Of a stretch of DNA of 64,000 bases, positions 7,388 to 16,250 are shown in pieces. The notes beneath the pieces were generated by a model. The model had not been told where the DNA came from and ran no database searches. It worked only from the letters and a program-made list of their open reading frames with translations. The translations under genes and the position numbers were made by a program. The DNA lies in contig NZ_PJMC01000014.1 in assembly GCF_002892795.1 (NCBI RefSeq), positions 57,228 to 121,227 of the forward strand, in the 5' to 3' direction. Each line of letters starts with the position of its first letter. The stretch's first letter is position 1. The stretch is from Arthrobacter sp. AFG20 (GTDB lineage: Bacteria; Actinomycetota; Actinomycetes; Actinomycetales; Micrococcaceae).

Positions 7388-9475
7388 TTAGGGAGCGGTT
7401 GGGGAGCGGAGTGACTTCTCCGGCACGGGGGCTGACCCGCTGGCGCGCTGCACCCGGTAGTAATCCCGTGCCTCGTCCTGGCGGACCTTTTCGGCGCCGG
7501 TGGCGATGGCGGCGCGCAAGTGGGCCGGGCCGTAGCCGAAGGCGTCCACGAGGTCCAGTGCGTGCGGGCGCAGCCTGACCAGGAGCCGGTTGATGTACCC
7601 GCCCACGGTCCGGGCGCGCTGCATCGAAAGCCTGCCGTTCATCAGGTACCACGAGAGGTTGTTCTCGATGAGCGACAGCCCGAACAGGTCGCGGAGCCAC
7701 GTCAGCACGGTCCTGGTTCCCGGATCGGTGACCTTGCCCAGTGCCTCGGTGAAGGCCTCCCACTGCAGGAGTTCGGCGTGCGCCCGGGCGGCATCGATGA
7801 GCTCGTCCTGGTGCTGGTTGAACAGCGCGGATGCCTCGCGCTGCGGCAGCCGGCTGGCGCCCCTGAGGGCTGCGGCTGCTTCGGCAACCATCGTCTGGAC
7901 CCGGTCGGTGAGCAGCGCGCGCTGGCTTTCCTCGTCGCGGAGGGCGATGGCCGCCTTCTGGACGGAGCCGTTGTCGGCCATAAACTGCGCCACCTGCCGC
8001 AGGCCGGTGCGGTGGACGGCGGTACCGGCGGCCTGATTGACCACATACCGTGCCAGCACACCGAACGTGGCGCTGCGGAATTCCTTGGCGTAGTCGGCCA
8101 GCAGCCGCTTGGCCACGAGCTGCAGCAGGACGGTGTTGTCGCCCTCGAACGTGACGTAGACGTCCAGGTCGGCGCGGAGCGACGCGAAACGGTTCTCAAT
8201 CAGGAACCCGGCACCGCCGCAGGCTTCGCGGCACTCCTGCAGGGTGTCGAGTGCATGCCAGGTGCTCAGCGGCTTCAGCGCCGCGGCCAGGGTTTCCAGG
8301 TCCTGGCGGTCCTCGTCGGAATCGTGGGCGCCGGAGAAGACGTCGTCCAGCTTTTCGAGCAGCTGATCATGTGCGAAGCCCGCGGCGTACGTGGTGGCCA
8401 GCCGGGTGAAGAGCCGGCGCTGGTGCCGCTGGTAGTCCAGCAGGACCTCTTCCTCGACGGGGGACGAGGCGTTGAACTGCCGCCGTTCGGTTGCGTAGGT
8501 GATGGCCGTCTTCAGGGCGAGTTTGGACGCCACGACGGCGGCACCGTCCAGGCTCACGCGGCCCTGCACCAGCGTGCCGAGCATGGTGAAGAACCGCCGT
8601 CCGGGAGACGCGATGGGCGAGGTGTAGTTGCCCTCGGCATCGACGTCGCCGTAGCGGTTGAGCAGATTGGTGCGCGGGACCCTGACGTTGTCGAAGTGCA
8701 GCCGGCCATTGTCGATGCCGTTGAGCCCGCCCTTCACGCCATCATCCTCGCCGCCGATCCCCGGCAGGAAAGTCTTGGTGGCGGGGTCACGCAGGTCCAC
8801 GTAGAACGCGTGCACGCCGTGGTTGACTCCGCGCGTCACCAGCTGGGCGAACACCACGGCGCCGAGGCCGTCGATCGCCGCGTTGCCGATGTAGTCCTTC
8901 CAGGCGGCGCGGAACGGGGTGTGGATCACGAACTCCTGCGCGTCAGCATCGTAGGTTGCCGTGGTGGCGATGCTGGCGACGTCCGAACCGTGTCCTGTTT
9001 CGGTCATGGCGAAGCAGCCCGGGATATCCAGGTTCATGATGCCCGGCAGCCACTTCCGGTGGTGCTCGGCCGTGCCCAGATGCATCACGGCCGAGCCGAA
9101 CAGGCCCCACTGCACACCGGCCTTGATCTGCAGGGACGGGTCGGAGGTGACCAGTTCCTCAAAGCCCGCGATGTTGCCGCCGTGGTCATCGGACCCGCCG
9201 AAGCTGGCCGGGAAGGCCCGGTGGACGGCACCGCTGTCCACAAGCTGCTTCAGCTGTCCGAAGGTGCGCGCCCGGTGCTCCGCGTGCGTGAGGCCTTCCG
9301 TCTTGTGGAGCTCCTCCTGTGCGGCCAGGTCACGCGCCTGCCGGCGGACGTCTGCCCACCTGCCCAGGAGCAGCTCACCCAGCGCGGCGACATTGACGGC
9401 GGGCATCGGACCTGCCGTCCCTCCGGCTGCTGCATTGGTGGTTGTGCGCGCCGGGCGGTCAACTACTTCAGTCAT
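7388..9475 (-). CDS. Acyl-CoA dehydrogenase/oxidase family protein (FadE5-like)
   Basis: This 695-residue flavoprotein is larger than ordinary acyl-CoA dehydrogenases (about 380-400). It has the extended N- and C-terminal helical parts of acyl-CoA oxidases and of mycobacterial FadE5. The middle domain shows CFAMTETGHGSDV. The catalytic base lies in TFEGDNTVLL (Glu near residue 443), the acyl-CoA oxidase-type signature. It would carry out the first step of beta-oxidation, making trans-2-enoyl-CoA. The ATG at 9475 has AAGGAA upstream; in-frame codons reaching 9622 overlap the TetR gene and are not protein-like. The start lies 35 bases beyond the TetR stop, so the two probably share a transcript. 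Whether O2 or ETF is the electron acceptor cannot be told. Confidence 0.9.
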   Translation of the reverse strand: MTEVVDRPARTTTNAAAGGTAGPMPAVNVAALGELLLGRWADVRRQARDLAAQEELHKTEGLTHAEHRARTFGQLKQLVDSGAVHRAFPASFGGSDDHGGNIAGFEELVTSDPSLQIKAGVQWGLFGSAVMHLGTAEHHRKWLPGIMNLDIPGCFAMTETGHGSDVASIATTATYDADAQEFVIHTPFRAAWKDYIGNAAIDGLGAVVFAQLVTRGVNHGVHAFYVDLRDPATKTFLPGIGGEDDGVKGGLNGIDNGRLHFDNVRVPRTNLLNRYGDVDAEGNYTSPIASPGRRFFTMLGTLVQGRVSLDGAAVVASKLALKTAITYATERRQFNASSPVEEEVLLDYQRHQRRLFTRLATTYAAGFAHDQLLEKLDDVFSGAHDSDEDRQDLETLAAALKPLSTWHALDTLQECREACGGAGFLIENRFASLRADLDVYVTFEGDNTVLLQLVAKRLLADYAKEFRSATFGVLARYVVNQAAGTAVHRTGLRQVAQFMADNGSVQKAAIALRDEESQRALLTDRVQTMVAEAAAALRGASRLPQREASALFNQHQDELIDAARAHAELLQWEAFTEALGKVTDPGTRTVLTWLRDLFGLSLIENNLSWYLMNGRLSMQRARTVGGYINRLLVRLRPHALDLVDAFGYGPAHLRAAIATGAEKVRQDEARDYYRVQRASGSAPVPEKSLRSPTAP

Positions 9476-9510
9476 GTCGATTCCTTCGTTGGTACTGACA
9501 GGTTTCGGTG

Positions 9511-10197
9511 CTATTGAACGTCTGTGAGTTCCGGCGCGATGCCGATGCACAGCCAGTCGGTGATCTGGCGTGCCATGGATTCCTGGTCCGGTTTGCCGGG
9601 GGAGTCCGGACTGGCCAGCCACTGCTCGCCGGCGTTGCGGACAAGCCCGATGGCGGCATTGGGCCAGTAGCCGATGACGGACTCCCTGCCTTCGCCGAGG
9701 TGGGCCCGCATGGGCGTGGCGATCATGTCCGCGATGGCGGCAAAGAAGTGGCCCAGGGCGCCGGCTGTCGTGATCGAGGTGGGACCGCCGTCGGACTCCG
9801 CAGCGGAGTACCGGGTCACAAACGTGTAGACGTTGGGGCTCGTTTCAGCCATCTGGAGGTAGGCCGAGACCATGGCGAACAGACCCTCGCGGGGCGTCTG
9901 CGCGCTTTGCGCTGCCTCCTTGATGCGCTGCTGCATCTGTCCCAGCACCACTTCCCCCACCGCCTGCTGCAGACCGGCCTTATCGCCGAAGTACCGGTAG
10001 AACACCGACTTCGACGTGCCGGCCGCCGCGGCAATGTCCTCCATGGACGCGTCGCTGCCGAGCGTGTGCACCGCCCGCCGGGCGGCCTTGATGAGTTCCC
10101 GCCTGCGTTCTTCGCGGTGCCCCTGCCAGCGCGAGGCGCGGCCGTCCACGGCTTCGGAGGTGGGGTCCGGCGACGCGGCCGGGGGAATCAAGTTCAC
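9511..10197 (-). CDS. TetR-family transcriptional regulator of the acyl-CoA module
   Basis: This 228-residue regulator has an N-terminal helix-turn-helix (about residues 33-80, including SMEDIAAAAGTSKSVFYRYFGDK) and a helical C-terminal ligand domain. TetR proteins of fatty-acid modules usually bind acyl-CoA and release the operator. The GTG start at 10197 coincides with the first base of a perfect 33-bp palindrome reaching 10229. TACGCT, a -10-like box, lies inside that palindrome 7 bases before the GTG. The protein therefore probably represses its own leaderless promoter and, from the same site, the divergent thiolase operon. fadE follows downstream on the same strand. The ligand is unknown. 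Confidence 0.9.
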   Translation of the reverse strand: MNLIPPAASPDPTSEAVDGRASRWQGHREERRRELIKAARRAVHTLGSDASMEDIAAAAGTSKSVFYRYFGDKAGLQQAVGEVVLGQMQQRIKEAAQSAQTPREGLFAMVSAYLQMAETSPNVYTFVTRYSAAESDGGPTSITTAGALGHFFAAIADMIATPMRAHLGEGRESVIGYWPNAAIGLVRNAGEQWLASPDSPGKPDQESMARQITDWLCIGIAPELTDVQ

Positions 10198-10229
10198 GAT
10201 ACCCAGCGTATCAGGTACGCTGGGTATCG
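10197..10229. promoter_or_regulatory. Perfect 33-bp palindromic operator of the TetR regulator
   Basis: The arms are CGATACCCAGCGTA (10197-10210) and its exact complement (10216-10229), with TCAGG between. The left arm begins at the TetR start codon and contains its -10-like box (10205-10210). The right arm ends 29 bases before the thiolase ATG. It is placed to control both directions at once. Confidence 0.85.
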
Positions 10230-10258
10230 ATAACCAGCCGGATCAAAGGAGATAGCAC

Positions 10259-11611
10259 ATGCCCGTGGATGGACAGCCTCAAACCGTGCGGAAGGCCGTG
10301 GTGGTCGGCGGCAACAGGATCCCGTTCGCCCGGACGGGCGGTGCGTACACCAAGACGTCTAACCAGGACATGCTCACCGCAGCCCTGGACGGCTTGATCG
10401 CCCGCTTCGGCCTGCAGGAGGAGCGCATCGGCGAGGTGGCCGCGGGCGCCGTCCTCAAGCACTCCCGGGACTTCAACCTGACGCGCGAAGCAGTCCTTGG
10501 CTCGGCGCTGTCACCGGAAACCCCCGCCTACGATCTCCAGCAGGCCTGCGCCACCGGCCTGGAAACAGTGCTGGGCCTGGCCAATAAGATCAGGCTCGGC
10601 CAGCTGGACTCAGCCATCGCGGGCGGCGTGGACTCCGCCTCCGATGCCCCCATTGCCGTCAGCGAAGGCCTCCGCGAGGTGCTGCTGGACCTTAGCCGCG
10701 CCAAGACACTCCCGCAGCGGCTTCAGATTCTGGCCCGCCTGCGCCCCAAGGACCTCGCCCCGGACGCGCCGAACACGGGAGAGCCCCGCACAGGACTGTC
10801 GATGGGTGAGCACCAGGCCCTGACCACGGCCCAGTGGAACATCTCCCGCGAGGCACAGGACGAGCTTGCCCTCAACAGCCACCGGAACCTCGCCGCCGCC
10901 TACGATGCCGGGTTCTTCGACGATCTCCTCACGCCCTACCGCGGGCTCACCCGGGACTCCAACCTCAGGCCGGACACGAGCCCCGAGAAGCTGGCATCGC
11001 TGAAGCCCGTGTTCGGCAGGAACCTGGGCTCCGAAGCCACCATGACGGCCGGCAACTCCACGCCGCTGACCGACGGCGCCTCCACGGTGCTGCTCGCCTC
11101 GGAGGACTGGGCGGACGGGCACGACCTGCCCAAGCTCGCCACCGTCCTGGACGGCGAGGCAGCCGCCGTCGATTTCGTCCACGGCAAGGACGGGCTGCTG
11201 ATGGCGCCGGTGTTCGCCGTCCCGCGCCTGCTGGCACGCAACGGCCTCACCCTGGACGACATCGACTTCTTCGAGATCCACGAAGCGTTTGCCGGGACGG
11301 TGCTGAGCACGCTGGCCGCGTGGGAGGACGAAGAGTTCGGGCGCGAGCGCCTCGGGCTGGACGGCGCCTTCGGCAAGGTCGACCGGTCCAGGCTGAACGT
11401 CAACGGATCATCCCTGGCGGCCGGACACCCGTTCGCCGCCACGGGCGGGCGGATCGTGGCCACGCTGGCGAAAATGCTTCACGAAAAGGGCACTTCCGGC
11501 GGGCGTCCCGCTCTGGGCCTCGTCTCCGTCTGCGCCGCCGGCGGCCAGGGCGTCGTCGCGCTGCTCGAAGCGTACACGGACGGCAACACCGCGGGGGAAG
11601 TCCATGACTGA
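10259..11611 (+). CDS. Acetyl-CoA C-acyltransferase (thiolase, FadA2/FadI-like)
   Basis: This 450-residue thiolase cleaves 3-oxoacyl-CoA with CoA to acetyl-CoA and a shortened acyl-CoA. The acylated Cys lies in QQACATGLE (Cys near residue 97). The His motif GHPFAATGG is near residue 390 and the proton-exchanging Cys in SVCAAGGQG near 424. The length and the FAATGG form fit the FadI/FadA2 branch better than the shorter acetoacetyl-CoA thiolases. The ATG at 10259 has AAAGGAGAT just upstream. The stop overlaps the next gene by 8 bases. It forms an operon with the large FabG and the MaoC hydratase, under the palindrome at 10197-10229. Confidence 0.94.
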   Translation: MPVDGQPQTVRKAVVVGGNRIPFARTGGAYTKTSNQDMLTAALDGLIARFGLQEERIGEVAAGAVLKHSRDFNLTREAVLGSALSPETPAYDLQQACATGLETVLGLANKIRLGQLDSAIAGGVDSASDAPIAVSEGLREVLLDLSRAKTLPQRLQILARLRPKDLAPDAPNTGEPRTGLSMGEHQALTTAQWNISREAQDELALNSHRNLAAAYDAGFFDDLLTPYRGLTRDSNLRPDTSPEKLASLKPVFGRNLGSEATMTAGNSTPLTDGASTVLLASEDWADGHDLPKLATVLDGEAAAVDFVHGKDGLLMAPVFAVPRLLARNGLTLDDIDFFEIHEAFAGTVLSTLAAWEDEEFGRERLGLDGAFGKVDRSRLNVNGSSLAAGHPFAATGGRIVATLAKMLHEKGTSGGRPALGLVSVCAAGGQGVVALLEAYTDGNTAGEVHD

Positions 11612-12938
11612 CACCTACGCACGGCTGGTTAACCACGGCGTCGGACGGGATCTCGCGCGGAAGCTCGGCCTGCCGCAGCCGGCCGAGCTGCGGCGCTACC
11701 GGCCCGGCCAGCCCCTGATCGACGGGCCGGTCCTGGTTGGCGGCTCCGGACCCGGTGCCGACGGGATCGCGGCGGCACTGCTTTCGTGGGGACTCGATGT
11801 CCGCCGGCACGCTGTTCCCAAGGAACGGCTCGGCGCAATCGTGCTGGTCCTCGACGCCCTCGAAGCCCCCGGCGACCTGGAGCAGCCGGTCCTTGCGGCA
11901 GCACCGGCACTTCGCGACCTTGCCCCCGGCGGACGGGTGGTGACTGTCTCGCGCGTGCCCGGCGGAACGCCGGCCACGGCCGCCGCCCGGCAAGGAGTGG
12001 ACGGCCTGCTGCGGTCCCTGGCCAAGGAACTGCGCGCGGGCGCCACGGGTAACGGCATCGTCCTGGCGGAGGACGTCAGTCCCACCGCCCCGTCAGCCCT
12101 GGGCGCGCTGCGCTTCTTCCTCTCCGGCCGGTCAGCGTTCGTGGACGGCCAGTTCGTCCGCGTCGGTTCCGCCGACGGCAGCCTGCCCGACGACGCCGAC
12201 GCACCGCTCGCGGGCAAGGTCGCCGTTGTGACCGGCGCGGCCCGCGGCATCGGTGCGGCCATCGCCCGGACACTTCACCGTGACGGGGCCACCGTTGTGG
12301 CGGTGGACGTTCCCGCGGCCGGGGACCACCTGGCGGAGGTTGCCAACGGGATCCGCGGGACCGCGCTGCAGCTGGACATCACGCGTGACGATGCCGGGCA
12401 AAGAATCATCGACCACGCCGTGCACCGCCATGGCCGGCTCGACGTCGTGGTCCACAATGCCGGCATCACCCGGGACAAGCTGCTGGTCAACATGGACCAG
12501 TCCCGGTGGGGTTCGGTTATCGAGGTGAACATCGCCGCCCAGCTGCGCATCAATGAAGCACTCCTGGCCTCCGAGCACTTCCGTTCCGCGCCGCGCATCG
12601 TTTCGGTTGCCTCCACGAGCGGCATCGCCGGCAACCGCGGACAGACCAACTATGCGGCGTCCAAGGGCGGGGTGATGGGCATGGTCCGGGCCACGGCGCC
12701 GCTGCTGGCGGAATACGGCGGTTCGATCAATGCTGTGGCACCCGGATTTATCGAGACAGAGATGACGGCGCGGATTCCCTTCGCCACCCGGGAGATTGCC
12801 CGGCGGCTGAATTCCCTGCAGCAGGGCGGGCAGCCGGGGGACGTCGCCGAGGCTATCTCCTTCCTCGCGGGCGATTCCGCCGGGGGCATTTCCGGAGAGG
12901 TGCTGAGGGTGTGCGGACAAAACCTGGTGGGGGCATGA
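11604..12938 (+). CDS. High-molecular-weight 3-oxoacyl reductase (FabG4-type SDR)
   Basis: This 444-residue protein is nearly twice the size of a normal FabG. Residues 1-200 are a degenerate Rossmann-like domain, and residues 203-444 are a classical SDR with TGAARGIG at about 210, Ser near 337 and Y350-x3-K354. This architecture matches mycobacterial FabG4, an NADH-dependent HMwFabG. In this operon it most likely oxidises 3-hydroxyacyl-CoA to 3-oxoacyl-CoA, or the reverse. It starts inside the thiolase stop region (8-base overlap) and ends in an ATGA overlap with the MaoC gene, so the three are tightly coupled. Confidence 0.92.
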   Translation: MTDTYARLVNHGVGRDLARKLGLPQPAELRRYRPGQPLIDGPVLVGGSGPGADGIAAALLSWGLDVRRHAVPKERLGAIVLVLDALEAPGDLEQPVLAAAPALRDLAPGGRVVTVSRVPGGTPATAAARQGVDGLLRSLAKELRAGATGNGIVLAEDVSPTAPSALGALRFFLSGRSAFVDGQFVRVGSADGSLPDDADAPLAGKVAVVTGAARGIGAAIARTLHRDGATVVAVDVPAAGDHLAEVANGIRGTALQLDITRDDAGQRIIDHAVHRHGRLDVVVHNAGITRDKLLVNMDQSRWGSVIEVNIAAQLRINEALLASEHFRSAPRIVSVASTSGIAGNRGQTNYAASKGGVMGMVRATAPLLAEYGGSINAVAPGFIETEMTARIPFATREIARRLNSLQQGGQPGDVAEAISFLAGDSAGGISGEVLRVCGQNLVGA

Positions 12939-13846
12939 CCGGCGGCCAGCCCCTCATCCTGGGGGAGATGCCGTCCCTCTCCAAGCTATATGTGAACGCC
13001 GCGGCCACGGCCGCCCGCCGCAGGATTTTGGGCTCGCATGCTGACGGCGTGCTGCCCGGCGTGAGCCACGAAGTCCGGGACGTCCGGCCCGACGTCGAAA
13101 ACCTCACGGCGTACCAGCACCTCCTGGGTGAGACCGCCAGTGACGTGCTGCCGGCGGGGTTCATCCATGCCCTGGCGTTTCCTGTGGCCATGAGCGTCAT
13201 GAACCGCGACGACTTCCCGCTGCCCCTGCTGGGGATGATCCATCTGCGGAACGTGATTGAGTACCGCAGGCCGGTCAGGTTCACTGAACCGCTGGACATT
13301 GTGGCCAGGGCGGAGAAGCTCCGGGCACACCGCGCCGGAACCCAGGTGGATATTGCAGTGGAGGTACGCACTTCCGGTGGCGGCGACATTTGCTGGAGCG
13401 GCGTGTCCACTTATCTCGCCAAGGGCGTGTTCCTGCCCGGCATCGACAAGGCCTCGGCAGCAGCCGCGCCGCAAGGTTTTTCGGCTCCGGACCCCACGGC
13501 CCTCTGGCAGCTTGGCGTGGACACCGGCCGTGCCTACGCTGCCGTGTCCGGGGACTTCAACCCAATCCACCTGAGTGTACTTTCCGCCAAGGCCCTGGGC
13601 CTGCGCCGGTCCATCGCCCACGGCATGTACCTGGCGTCGAGGGCGCTGGCGGACGTGGGGGCTGCCAAAGGCGACGCATTCCGCTGGGAGGTGGCGTTCG
13701 AGGCTCCGGTTTTCCTTCCCGCACGGGTGGCGCTGGAAATTTCGACGACGGAGGCCGGGGACGGCGGCTGGCTCCGGTCCGGCTACGTGGCCTGGAGTCC
13801 GCGGTCCGGCCGCAAGCACTTCAGCGGATCCGTGGCGGCGCTGTAG
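12935..13846 (+). CDS. MaoC-like (R)-specific enoyl-CoA hydratase (HtdX-like)
   Basis: This 303-residue double hot-dog protein has a degenerate N-terminal half and a C-terminal half with the hydratase-2 motif. The motif is SGDFNPIHLS, with the catalytic Asp near residue 207 and His near 212, followed by GLRRSIAHGMYLASRAL. It would hydrate trans-2-enoyl-CoA to (R)-3-hydroxyacyl-CoA, the substrate stereochemistry FabG-type enzymes use. I chose the ATG at 12935 because it overlaps the FabG stop in ATGA; a GTG at 12911 is in frame but has no support. It is the third gene of the fadA2-fabG4-htdX-like operon. Confidence 0.9.
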   Translation: MTGGQPLILGEMPSLSKLYVNAAATAARRRILGSHADGVLPGVSHEVRDVRPDVENLTAYQHLLGETASDVLPAGFIHALAFPVAMSVMNRDDFPLPLLGMIHLRNVIEYRRPVRFTEPLDIVARAEKLRAHRAGTQVDIAVEVRTSGGGDICWSGVSTYLAKGVFLPGIDKASAAAAPQGFSAPDPTALWQLGVDTGRAYAAVSGDFNPIHLSVLSAKALGLRRSIAHGMYLASRALADVGAAKGDAFRWEVAFEAPVFLPARVALEISTTEAGDGGWLRSGYVAWSPRSGRKHFSGSVAAL

Positions 13847-13888
13847 CACGAGGTGTGCTGCACCACGGCGGACGTGCTGCAGCCGGGA

Positions 13889-15010
13889 CTACCTGCCTTT
13901 CGGGTTGGCCACGCGCAGGATGCGGTGCAGGCTCAGCAGGATTGATCCTGCGGCGCTCGGAGTGCCAGCTTCAGTGTCCTCGGACGCGGTGCGGTCCTCG
14001 AGCGAGGCGACTGCCGAGCGGGCCGTCTGGTAGAGCTCGGCCTGCCGGTCGGCGTCGTCCTCCTCCGCCGAACGAAGCACCTCACCCACGGCGGAAAGCG
14101 CCTCCGCGAGCGGCTCGCTGTAGGGCAGGGGGATCGTGAAGGGCATGTCCTCGCTCCAAATGACGTCCGCAAGCACCTCTGTCATGTCCTGGATGTGGAA
14201 GGTGATGTGCTCAAGGTCGCGTACGCTCTGGTAGTCCTTGTCCACGTCGCGCGGATGGAGGCGGCGCCGCGGGTTTGCCGCCCTGCTCGCGTCAGCCTTC
14301 TGCACCGCCGCCCGCACCGAGCGGGCCGACTGCGCCAGATCCTCGGACCTGCGCGACCAGTCCTCGTGTTCGGGCGGCCATTTTTCGTGCATCGCCGCGC
14401 CCATGTCTGACAGCTGGCGGGCCAGCGACAACCGGAGCTCCGCGAGGCTGAGGGCGGCGGCGTTGAAGTGCAGCGGCGGAAACACGAGCAGGTTGACGGC
14501 AACGCCGACCACCACACCCACCCCCATCTGCAGCAGGTAGCCGAAGGAGAAATCGTCCGGGTTCTGCCTGCCGACGAGCAGCACCAGCAGGGCCGCCGTC
14601 GGAATCCAGTCCCGGCCGGCGCCCAGGCGCGGCAGCCCCGCAAGCAGGACGCCGAGTGCCATGACCGCTGCCACGCTGACAGGCGTGGCTCCAAAACTGA
14701 AGAGGAGGAACGCCAGGCCGATGCCGGCTCCCAGCCCCACCAGGGTCTGGAAGCCCTGGCGTATCGAACCAGACACGTTCTCGTACATGGCCACCAGTGC
14801 GCCGAGCGGGGCATAGTACGCATAGTGGGCGGCGCCCCCGGGCATGAGGGGCGCCGCCCAAAACGCGATGCCGGCCGCCAGCCCCGCCTTGGCGGCAAGT
14901 TGAAGGCGCGGCGCGGCGAGGGCCCTTGCAACGCGGGTGGCCGCCGACCGCCAGATCCTCCGCGGCAGCGAATCACGGGCAGCTGCCTGGTGCTGTTTCG
15001 AGGTGCTCAT
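13889..15010 (-). CDS. FUSC-family inner-membrane protein (aromatic-acid-exporter-like)
   Basis: This 373-residue protein has about six membrane segments in residues 35-190 (for example AAGIAFWAAPLMPG, IGLAFLLFSFG and VAAVMALGVLLAGLP). A cytoplasmic helical region fills the C-terminal half. The pattern is typical of half-size FUSC or aromatic-acid-exporter proteins. The substrate cannot be inferred. The ATG at 15010 is 19 bases beyond the end of the GST gene on the same strand, so M50 peptidase, GST and FUSC genes may form one transcript. Confidence 0.8.
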   Translation of the reverse strand: MSTSKQHQAAARDSLPRRIWRSAATRVARALAAPRLQLAAKAGLAAGIAFWAAPLMPGGAAHYAYYAPLGALVAMYENVSGSIRQGFQTLVGLGAGIGLAFLLFSFGATPVSVAAVMALGVLLAGLPRLGAGRDWIPTAALLVLLVGRQNPDDFSFGYLLQMGVGVVVGVAVNLLVFPPLHFNAAALSLAELRLSLARQLSDMGAAMHEKWPPEHEDWSRRSEDLAQSARSVRAAVQKADASRAANPRRRLHPRDVDKDYQSVRDLEHITFHIQDMTEVLADVIWSEDMPFTIPLPYSEPLAEALSAVGEVLRSAEEDDADRQAELYQTARSAVASLEDRTASEDTEAGTPSAAGSILLSLHRILRVANPKGR

Positions 15011-15029
15011 AGGGCCCGGCCCTGCGGCG

Positions 15030-16241
15030 CTAACCGGCTCCGTGGCCGGCGGCCACTTCCTCGCCGGCCTTCACCGGCCCCGGCGGAGTCCCATCGCCGA
15101 AGGGGCTTCCTCCGAGGGACTCCCTGCCATGGGCGGTCAGCCACCCGGTCAGGTCCGGACCCGCGGGGACAATCTGCGTGGGATTGATGTCCTCGTGCAC
15201 TATGTAGTAGTGCTGTTTGATCTGCACGAAGTCGATGGTGTCCCCGAAGCCAGGCGTCTGGAACAGGTCCCGGGCATAAGCCCACAGCGCCGGCATTTCG
15301 CTGAGCTTGTTCCGGTTGCACTTGAAGTGGCCGTGGTAGACGGCATCGAAGCGCGCCAGCGTGGTGAAGAGCCGGACGTCCGCCTCGGTGATGGAGTCGC
15401 CCACCAGGTATCTCTGGCCGGTGAGCCGTTCCTCGAGCCAGTCCATCGCGTTCCACAGCCGGGTGTAGGCAGTATCGTAGGCCTCCTGCGACCCGGCGAA
15501 GCCGCACCTGTAGACACCGTTGTTGACCTCGGTGAAGACGCGCTTGCTGACGCTGTCGATTTCCCCGCGCAGATGCTCCGGGTAAAGCTGCGGCGCACCC
15601 GTGCGGTGGAACGCGGTCCATTCCGTGGAGAAGTCCAGCGTGATCTGCGGGTAGTTGTTGGTCACCACCGCGCCGCTGGCAATGTCCACCACAGCGGGAA
15701 CCGTGATGCCGCGGGGGTAGTCCGGGAAACGGCGGAAGTAGGCTTCCTGCAGCCGCTCGATGCCCAGCACGGGGTCCTTGCCGTCAGCGTCCAGGTCAAA
15801 GCTCCAGGACCGGGCATCGTGGGTGGGGCCGGGCTGGCCGAGGCTGATGACGTCCTCGAGCCCCAGGAGCCTCCGGACGATGACGGTGCGGTTGGCCCAC
15901 GGGCATGCCCGCGCGGCAATCAGCCGGTAGCGGCCCGGCTCCACGGGCCAGCCTGGTTCACCGTTCGGGCCAGGCGTACCGTCCCGGGTGATGCGGTCCT
16001 CGATGTAGTTAGTGTCCCGGGTGAACTCGCCGCCGGTGACGTACGCGCCCTTGGTGCTGTGTTGATCGGCACTGTGTTGATCCGCGCCGCGTTGTGCTGT
16101 GCCGTGTTGTTCCGCGCCGTGTTGTTCTGTGCCGTGTTGTTCTGTGCTGCGGGGCTCCGCAGCGTGCAGTTCCCGGCTGCGCGGTTCGCCTGCGTGGCGT
16201 CCCTTGCCGTGTGCTTCGACTGTGCTGGTCTTCTCACTCAT
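15030..16241 (-). CDS. Xi-class glutathione S-transferase family (glutathionyl/mycothiyl-hydroquinone reductase-like)
   Basis: The 403-residue protein has a thioredoxin-like domain with the Xi-class active site ARACPWANR and a C-terminal all-helical domain containing YLVGDSITEADVRLFTTLARFD. Xi-class enzymes reductively remove thiols from conjugated hydroquinones. Actinobacteria use mycothiol, and mshC is in this window, so mycothiol is the likely co-substrate (inference). Residues about 20-65 are unusual: a run of five-residue repeats such as GTEQH and GADQH, from six 15-bp units at 16059-16148. The catalytic part starts after residue 75. The M50 gene ends 9 bases upstream. Confidence 0.88.
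   Translation of the reverse strand: MSEKTSTVEAHGKGRHAGEPRSRELHAAEPRSTEQHGTEQHGAEQHGTAQRGADQHSADQHSTKGAYVTGGEFTRDTNYIEDRITRDGTPGPNGEPGWPVEPGRYRLIAARACPWANRTVIVRRLLGLEDVISLGQPGPTHDARSWSFDLDADGKDPVLGIERLQEAYFRRFPDYPRGITVPAVVDIASGAVVTNNYPQITLDFSTEWTAFHRTGAPQLYPEHLRGEIDSVSKRVFTEVNNGVYRCGFAGSQEAYDTAYTRLWNAMDWLEERLTGQRYLVGDSITEADVRLFTTLARFDAVYHGHFKCNRNKLSEMPALWAYARDLFQTPGFGDTIDFVQIKQHYYIVHEDINPTQIVPAGPDLTGWLTAHGRESLGGSPFGDGTPPGPVKAGEEVAAGHGAG
16059..16148 (-). repeat. Six tandem 15-bp units inside the GST gene
   Basis: Six imperfect copies of GTGTTGTTCYGYGCC run without gaps at 16059, 16074, 16089, 16104, 16119 and 16134. In the coded frame each gives five residues of the form (G/S)(T/A)(E/D/A)Q(H/R). 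The last two units differ by one base, suggesting recent slippage. Confidence 0.9.
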
Positions 16242-16250
16242 GGATCCAGA

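Noticed and set aside
7520..9517. A 665-codon plus-strand frame opposite the fadE gene
   Set aside because: It mirrors the GC-rich codon pattern of fadE, has no ribosome site and no recognisable domain; fadE has clear catalytic motifs.
9476..9622. A 49-residue N-terminal extension of fadE
   Set aside because: It overlaps the end of the TetR gene; the ATG at 9475 has AAGGAA and a normal family start.
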